A DNA stretch of 64,000 nt from Planoprotostelium fungivorum (taxonomy: Eukaryota > Evosea > Variosea > Cavosteliida > Cavosteliaceae). This document shows positions 57,079 through 64,000 of the stretch, piece by piece. The stretch lies in assembly GCA_003024175.1 (NCBI GenBank), contig MDYQ01000364.1, positions 1 to 64,000 on the forward strand, written 5' to 3'. Positions within the stretch are counted from its first letter, which is position 1, and the number at the start of each line of letters is the position of its first letter. Below the pieces are notes generated by a model. It did no database searches. It had not been told where the DNA came from and was given only the letters and a program-made list of their open reading frames with translations. Made by a program: the position numbers and the translations under genes.

Positions 57079-59200
57079 AATGAAATCAGATGTGTCAGAG
57101 AGACATCGAGCGAAATCATTATCCTCAAAGGATGATATGAGATCGGGCCACTTTGAAACGTTTGCAAAGAACATCATGGTGACTTGTGTGAAAGAATCAC
57201 GTGAGTCATTTCAAATCGAATGATAAAGGCTACGATGGAGTACTAACGTGATTCGAACAGTTGAGACGAAGGTTTTTCTGTATACATATAGAAGATATAG
57301 ACCACCCGAAATTCTCGTGGAGCTGTGGGCGACCACCGCCCAATCCATGTTATCTACGAATGATCCAGCTCTTAACAAGTGCGTTCCTTGATATATCTCA
57401 CGTCCAGATCCAACTCAACGAGAACAGCGTCACTACATTCCTCTACATGTGGATGACTGACTTCTGGAATCATGGAGATTTCAGAACCAGCGATCAAGAA
57501 GTCATCCAAAAGATGATCCCACAACTACCCAACTCCAATGGATTCAAATTCCTCCTCTTACGTTTGGCATCAGAGAAGAGAACTCCGAAGAGTTGTAAAG
57601 TCTATTCATCACAAGAGGAGAGGATGGAGAAGATGAAACACCTTCGTTCAAAGTCTTTCTCTCCACAACGTCCAGGTGAGACTCCATCTTCCCTCCATAT
57701 CACACAGCACGTCTCATTTTCCCAGCATCACCTCAGAACATGTCCAACCTCTCTTCGAACAACCTCAAGATCCCCACTCTCATCAGCTCCGATCCCAATC
57801 ATTCCATCACCACTCGATCTTCAACTCGCAACGTTCGATCGCCGACCATCGACGCAGGAGAGGCATCCGTCTCCATTACTCTCAACGAATATAAACCCAT
57901 GGGACGATCGCGATCGAACACGCGAGCTGATGATGGACCTCCCATCATCTTCTCTCAAGTGACTGCCCTGGCCGATTTCGGCCGCTTCACCGATTTAGAG
58001 CTGGCGAGCGCCATCACGTATCAGTTTTCAAAGAGGTTCATGATGTTGAGCCCGGTCCACATCTGCCAGCACGTCGGCTGGACTCTCGGGAAGAAAGAGT
58101 CGAGTAAGGAGATCGTGGAGTTGATCGCAACTTTCAATAAGGTGAGAAGACTTTGTCATGATGTTTGTGTTCACGTCCATCATCATCATCGTTATGATGA
58201 TGATCATGATGACGATGACGATGATGATGATGAGCATAGACTGAATGTAACGTGTAGACGAGTCGATGGGTTATCACGGAGATACTCTCTCAGAGTGAAA
58301 GGGAGGCACAGATCAATGTCATCTGCAAGATGATCGCCATCGCCAAGCACTGCGAAGCGTTGCAGAATTTCGACGGATGTCTGGCCATACTGTGTGGTCT
58401 CTCACACTATTCGGTACAAAACATGAAAGAGGTGAGAGATACACATCTACCGTATATCATTTATTTACTTTTATTCTATCGATCTACTCGTGATGTCATC
58501 CTTTCAAATTTATTTATTCACTGTGTCCCAATCAATGCTTCTACCTCTCTCGACCTCGATGTTGATGTGTACGACAGCTGTGGCATCAACTACCGGAGAA
58601 TGCAATGAAGGAGTACAAAGAATTAGAGGCAGTGATGTCACCCCTCAAAAACTTCAGAGGCTACAACGAGAAGGTTGCCAAGGGTATAGATGCACCTGCC
58701 GTTCCATACCTGGGCATCATCATGAGGTGCGTGATCGTCATCGCGATCAACTCGATCTCCATCTCATCCGCGATCGCCCGCGATCGGATCACACAATGCA
58801 TGATCGAAGACACGACACGATGATGATCATGAATTGATGATGGAACAGGGACATCACCTTCATGATGGAGAACAAGATCTACACTTCTGACGGACACATG
58901 AACGTCGATCTGATGACACAGATCTATCACAAACTCAGCATCATCAAGACATGTCAGGGATCTGTCTACGATCTCATTGTTCCGGTGAGAGACTCTCATG
59001 ATGATCATCAATCACGATCACGATCATGGATGATGATGATGCTGACACAAGGACAGCCGATTCTGATGGGATTCTTAGACAGCGTCAAGGTGATGAGCGA
59101 TGATGAGAGACTGCATGAGATCTTCCTGGAGAGGTCCAACACGAAGACGAGGAGGAAGGCTTTCTCTTTTCGGTCGATCAGAAAAGTGTTCACCGGATAA
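57079..59200 (+). CDS. Ras guanine-nucleotide exchange factor (RasGEF)
   Basis: Start MKSDVSERHRAKSLSSKDDM. The RasGEF-N domain runs over three exons: VETKVFLYTYRRYRPPEILV, NKIQLNENSVTTFLYMWMTD and FLLLRLASEKRTPKSCK. A Ser-rich linker precedes the Cdc25-homology domain: ALADFGRFTDLELASAITYQ (57970), MIAIAKHCEALQNFDGCLAI (58330), MKEYKELEAVMSPLKNFRGY and APAVPYLGIIMRDITFM (58690-58860). These are the SCR motifs that open the Ras switch regions. The protein should load Ras with GTP at the plasma membrane, as in the GEFs that drive chemotaxis and macropinocytosis in Dictyostelium. No catalytic break is seen. The 58140-58258 intron is a GATGAT-rich simple tract. Confidence 0.9.
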
Positions 59201-59305
59201 ATCTCTTGTTCATATGAAGAAAGAAATCGAATCGGCCGATCCGTGGGGCATGTTTCTTCTGTGTCCTTTTTGTATTGGAACTATCCCGTTGAGCACACCA
59301 ACACG

Positions 59306-60375
59306 TCATCTCTGATTGTGGAATGGGTGGCCTGAAGTTGTTGGTTGCCACTTGAAATGCGATGTGGAACTCGGACCACTGTTTGGGAAACGGATACTCA
59401 TTCGTGAGTACCTCGTACAGGACAAGACGACCATTTTCTCGTTGTATTCCAATCCCGTGATCACTGAACCAGATGAGAACGGGCGTGAAAGGAAAGTAGC
59501 CTCACCTTCGGGTGCCATGAAGCGTGGTGTTCCCATGGTTCTCATGGTGGTATCTGTGGATGTCTCCTTGACCTAAAAGATGATTCAGGTGTCCCTCCTT
59601 CTAAATCGTTCGACACCCACCCTGGATAGACCAAAGTCGCTGATTTTGCCTTCTTCAGTGTGTCCATCAGGATGTTGGCGCTCTTGACGTCTCTGTGGAT
59701 GATGCCCTGATACCCGAGAACGTTGTAACCGTGAAGATAAGCCAGTCCCTTTGCGATAGACCTCATCCATGTGACGATATCGTATAGCGTCTGGTAATCG
59801 TGTCTCTTCTCGTGCAGCACTTTGTGCAGACTGCCGTTCCTACATAGGGGAAAAGCGAGGTACAGTCCATCCTCTTCCGTCGTGACGACCCCCATCAACC
59901 GGATGATGTTCTCGTGATGCAGCGTGGACAGCAGCTCTGCCTCTACCTTGATCTCTTCGATCGCATTGGCCATCGAGATCGACAGTGCATCCTGCGGATC
60001 TTCTTGATTGCCACCCTCGTTCGATGCAGCCTGCCAAAGAATCAGTACCGTCTGCTGCCGGGCTGAAATACCCAGGTCGATGTTGAGATCGGACAACTTC
60101 TCCAGTGTGACCAGTGACACTTCTGCCCTCTCTCTACCCTGAGAGCCGCTGCTGCCGCCCGCCGCAGACGAGCCTTTCATTTCCTTCTCTGTGGCCTGTA
60201 GCTCGGAGAGGATATTATCGAACGAAGGTCTCTGCTCTGGATCTTGATCCCAGCACCTCTGTACCAGTCGGACGAAGCGAGCAGGAAGGCCCTCGACTGA
60301 GGGAAGATGGGACGGATATTGTTGTGGACGACCGCGCGAGCCAATGTACCTTGTTGAGCGTACTCTGAGTAAGGA
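59306..60375 (-). pseudogene. Fragment of a tandem TKL-type kinase, both ends missing
   Basis: Read right to left: the tail of one kinase domain (VVHNNIRP, then, after a frame change of one base, LPARFVRLVQRCWDQDPEQR). A linker with SSAAGGSSGSQGRE leads to a second kinase, which has ELLSTLHHENIIRLMGVV, the catalytic loop IIHRDVKSANILMD, KISDFGLSR, MGTPRFMAPE and YEVLTNEYPFPKQW. The frame stops after VATNNFRPPIP near 59330. The glycine loop and VAIK strand of kinase 2 cannot be found, and the beginning of kinase 1 is not in the next 600 bp. This looks like a gene fragment cut inside two neighbouring kinase domains. A real gene with much longer introns is a weaker alternative. Confidence 0.6.
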
Positions 60376-61014
60376 GTCTTAGAATCTTTTTAGTTATAAA
60401 TAACAAAGAAGATTTCAGCACTTCGACGAATATAATACACTCATCAGCTCTGATTAAATAAAGGCTGATACCACATCCATCTACTCGTAATGGCAAAAGT
60501 TTATCCCTTCTGCAACGTTGAGCTGGGCACTAAGTTACATTGCAACCATCAATTTCGGCAGTGTAGTACGAGTGACACTGGCTGCGCGCCTTCTTTCTCG
60601 GTGCTCAAGATTATTCGCTCTGTTCTCTTCGCTGGTAGCAACGAAAAATTATCTGCCGATGGCTCGCTATTGCACAAACGAGCCTCGTCTGCTGACATTT
60701 GGATGAAACAAGTATCAGTAGCGTTTGGTGCGGAAGAGGCAGGAGGGCTCATTTTGAAAACTCGAGCTAATACGCGGACGTAAGGGTACATTATATGATT
60801 CTATTTATCAACGAGAGTATCTAGTCCATTTAAATCCAACCCAGCTATCAAATCACTCGTTAGGTAGAGGAAGGACTGCTATCCTTCTCCTCTTTATCCA
60901 TCCATAGTTCCACTTATGTACAGGCTCTTTGTCCCAGCACCGTCATTGCGAATTGGCTGTTGTAGATGGTGAGATTTTTATCGGGCTATCGGATCGATCA
61001 TCGTCATCAGCAAC
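60376..61014. other. Intergenic, no supported gene
   Basis: A plus-strand ORF at 60490-60783 and minus-strand ORFs exist but have no recognisable domain or splice context. TATGTACAGG and a C/T-rich leader lie just before the next gene. Confidence 0.4.
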
Positions 61015-64000
61015 AATGGCAAAAGGGGGACAGAAGAAAGGTGGAAACAAGAAGAAGGCCAAGCCTAAGCACAAGAATGATCCCCCAAAATCAGAACCTG
61101 AGGTGCAGGAGCAAGCACCCAAACAAGCTCCCAAAGAGAAGCCCAGTACGAGCAGTAATCACAGTCACGATCACTCACACGATCATTCGCACAGTCATGG
61201 ACATGGTCCCTGTGGGGGTCACGGGCACAGCCATGATCACTCCCATTCTCACGGACACTCTCACGCACGTGGAAACGTTCCCAAAGGCATGCCACGTGAG
61301 TTTCTTTCGCTTCGATGGAATGATACGAGTTTGTCAGTGATAAATCGACAGGTGGAATGGAAGATCTCTTTGCAGCGATGATGGGCGGAGGATTCGATGA
61401 TGATGACGAGGACGATGAAGACTTTCAATATCATGCCATCCACCATCTCTTTCACGTGTGTCACATATCGCCCGATCGTCCTCTCCTGATGTTCATTCAG
61501 GAGAGCATGCATTCTCCCGAAACTTGGGAGCCCATCTTGAGCAATCTCAACAGTGCCCTCTTCGTCGATACCTTCCAAGCCATCATGGCCGCTCCATCTT
61601 ATCAAGTGATCGATCTCATATCCACATCTCTCTCATCTGACTCTTCAGGTGGCAGCAGCCCACAAAGAACCCGCTCTGTCCCACGTGATCAAAGACATCA
61701 AGGTGATCCATCCCTCCATCACAATGAACGCAAGAGATGCATCCATCTCGTCCATCGCATGAATCCACACGAGATCTCACCTCTTCAGAACGCCATCGAA
61801 CAGAAGTGGCTGCACCCGTCTCAGCCTTCGAAAGCCATGTTAGATAGAGCAGTGTCTCAGTGCCCCACCCTCAATCGTCTACCGAACGTGACGTTTCCAA
61901 AGGAAATGCACGATCGATGCAAGAGCTTACTGGAGACGAAGAAAGCCAGGTGAGAGGTCGAGTGGAAGGATCGCATGTCTTACTCCTGCGAATGCAGAGT
62001 CATCCAGATGGCTCCGTTCTGGAACGATGACATGGATCAGGTGAATTCACGAGAACATTTTATTCACTTTTATTCTTCACATCCACACGAAAGCGGCATC
62101 GATCGTATGATCAACCGAACGAAGAGAAAATTTTTCCTCTCCCATCCAATCGATGTCCATCGTCCCCACACGCTGTCTCACTGCATCTGACGAACCATTC
62201 AGGAGATCGTAACGTGGGACGAGGATCTACACTACCGCCGCGATCGAGACAAGATCATTCATGACGATTGGGTTCAGGTGAGTGACACACCACCGTAGAT
62301 CTCATCGAAATATCAGCCCGGAATTCCGTTGGGAAGAATTCGAGTGGGTCAGTGGTCGCCTGATCACGATTACGAGGGCCAGACGAGGTTGAAATACGAT
62401 CCTGCCACTTCTCTCTTTCACTTTTACTTTTGCGTGGAGAAGGCAGAGCAGTTGAACGCACAGACGGCCAACCGTGGAGCGAAGGGAGAAGAAGAAGTAG
62501 AGAAGGTGAGGAAATTACGGAGAATATAGAATCGAAAGAGATAGGAGAAAATAGTTGGAGAAAATATGAAAAAAGAGAAGGAGAGATCTGACGCGATGTA
62601 GATTCTGGACCAGTTGGTACAAAAGTTCAAGGCGGGAAGGTTCATGAGATGGGACGTGAAAGTGAAGGACATCAAGGGAATGATCTATTACGAGTGAGTC
62701 CATCCATCACAACGTGAACGTCCGACCTGATGATGATGATGTCTACATCACATCATCACATGAAGCATGATCACCAACATGCTGCATGATCATCACATGA
62801 TGAACCGAACACATCGAGAGTAAAGACGATCGATTCACAATCGACAGATTGAAAGATGATATGAGTCTCTTGGTCTTCGATACGAACGTCTCCCCTCCCA
62901 TCTACACACGCCGTGTATGCGTAACTGCCGAAGAGCGCTGCAGCTGGAGATTACGAAGAGATTTCACACCTGGGGAGCAGATATCTACACAAGGAAGATA
63001 TTTCATCATGGCAGAGACGATCGAGATCGAGAGGATGATCACAGCCATGATGCAAGCTGAAGGTGAGTGATATAGATTGTGAAGATGAGAGATAGAGAAG
63101 AGATAGAGAAGAGATAGAGAAGAGATAGAGAAGAAATAGATGGGAGAAGATATAAATCGATTCGATATAGAAGAGAAGAACAAGAGAAATTTATTTGAAA
63201 TGAAGAACAAACGAAAAGGAGAAATGCAAATTGGAGACTGAAAGAGAGACAGGGGAAGCATTCAAATCGATGTACCTGAGAGGAATCCCCGATCTACACT
63301 CTGCCACCGGCCCCACTTTTCCCGCCAAAACCGTACGGTCCTTCCAGACTCGAGTCCACTGCGACACCATCCCCGTCCTCCACAGGTGTGACCCCGCACT
63401 ACAACTCGCCACTCACCCTCCTCCCCCAGCTACCTCTTATGTGACGCAAATTTCACACCGACTGAAGACATCGATTATGAAGAACTGAGACCACACTTGA
63501 TCGAAAGCTTAAGAGACGACACTTGCTTCAAGAGACTATTGATAGAGACAACCCAACAAGTGAAGGCGGTGCTGAGTTTTCCTCCGGATGTCACGGGGAA
63601 GGTGAGGGAGGCGTCGCAAATATTCGTGACGCCGGGGTAGCCGCAGATGGAGGGGATGAAGAGTTACGGGGAGGTCATCCAGAAATTGGGGACGAGCGTG
63701 GGAAATTTCAAGTTCTCGTTCGATCAAGTGGAGGTGATCACGATCTCATCACGTATCATCAGCTGATGACGATATTGTATTCATCAGCAGCATCATCTGC
63801 CGATCTTGCTCATCATGATGACACAATCCTCATCATCATCATCGGGTCGTGACACAATCACAGTTCATAGAAGATCAGCATCACATCGACGGAGAAGAGA
63901 TGTGCAGCGCCAAGCCTAAGCCATCCGATCACATCTGCACACACTGCAATCATCCAGTACCATCCACTGAACTCTTCTGCAACAACTGTGGCGTCCTCAA
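61015..64000 (+). CDS. His-rich N-terminus protein with C-terminal zinc ribbon (3' partial)
   Basis: Start MAKGGQKKGGNKKKAKPKHK at 61015, then a striking tract of repeated Asp/Ser/Gly-His pairs (HSHDHSHDHSHSHGHG). After an intron (61292-61351) a Met/Gly and Asp-rich segment follows (MMGGGFDDDDEDDEDF). Helical exons include PETWEPILSNLNSALFVDTF and KWLHPSQPSKAMLD. GTGAG..CAG introns join these in frame to APFWNDDMDQ, GIPLGRIRVGQWSPDHDYEG and FKAGRFMRWDVKVKDIKGMI. Further exons include YLRGIPDLHSATGPTFPAKT and LLCDANFTPTEDIDYEEL. The last visible exon has CTHCNHPVPSTELFCNNCG, a C-x2-C-x12-C-x2-C zinc ribbon. The family was not recognised. The His-rich tract could bind Zn, Ni or Cu. The gene could be two genes split near 61953. 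Confidence 0.6.
63063..63251 (+). repeat. Purine repeat (AGAGATAGAGAAG)n in an intron
   Basis: At least four direct copies of a 12-13-bp AGAGATAGAGAA unit (63095-63135) sit in a long purine-rich intron of the His-rich/zinc-ribbon gene. Confidence 0.75.

Noticed and set aside
60490-60791. Overlapping ORFs on both strands
   Set aside because: No recognisable motif and mixed codon use; not enough to call a gene.
1-64000. Transposon, retroelement, virus-like element or CRISPR array
   Set aside because: No reverse transcriptase, integrase, transposase or capsid motif, no terminal repeats and no spaced direct repeats were found; the repeats seen are simple tracts or gene duplications.

Overview
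The window is nuclear DNA from a compact eukaryotic genome and reads as an amoebozoan, most likely a protosteloid amoeba of the Protostelium/Planoprotostelium type. Three things support this. Genes are dense on both strands and cut by many short introns (mostly about 35-60 nt, GTGAG...CAG). AATAAA signals often overlap or directly follow the stop codon. The gene content is amoebozoan: an SH2-domain kinase of the Dictyostelium SHK type, a cyclic-nucleotide/GRAM protein built like Dictyostelium GbpC/GbpD, a RasGEF and a PAK-like kinase. The species assignment is an inference from gene content; no search was run.

Layout, left to right. 1-3.6 kb: an RGS protein with two cyclic-nucleotide-binding domains around a GRAM domain (5' end outside the window). 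3.6-5.4 kb: decayed remnants of a DEAH-box helicase (-) and a PARP (+). 5.7-7.9 kb: a GPI-anchored surface protein. 8.4-11.9 kb: a repeat-peptide ORF, a small uncertain gene and a FAD-linked sugar/sterol-type oxidase. 12.2-16.6 kb: 14-3-3 and a PAK/STE20-like kinase. 17-21 kb: two tandem copies of an EGF-like seven-helix receptor. 21.2-23.8 kb: two tandem copies of a GH128-type glucanase. 24-26.8 kb: a Grg1/CCG-1-like stress protein and the ciliary transition-zone protein B9D1. 27.5-30.5 kb: a Cys/His-rich protein and a fungal-type multipass membrane protein. 30.7-36.8 kb: an LRR receptor kinase with tyrosine-kinase signatures. 37.4-41.7 kb: a coiled, charged repeat protein and a type I surface protein. 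42-47 kb: the SAGA subunit TADA1 and meiotic MSH4. 47.1-49.7 kb: the SHK kinase. 50-52.6 kb: a seven-helix protein fused to a DUF4395 domain. 52.7-55 kb: a tail-anchored protein and a CofD/YvcK-like protein. 55.2-59.2 kb: a CID-domain protein and a RasGEF. 59.3-60.4 kb: a fragment of a tandem TKL kinase. 61-64 kb: a His-rich protein ending in a zinc ribbon, running off the right edge.

Functionally the window is rich in signalling genes: RGS, RasGEF, 14-3-3, PAK, SHK, receptor kinase and 7-helix receptors. It also holds surface and secreted proteins and a few core nuclear genes (TADA1, MSH4, CID). The genes look independently transcribed, with no operon-like organisation. I found no retroelement, virus-like element, CRISPR array, tRNA or rRNA that I could support.
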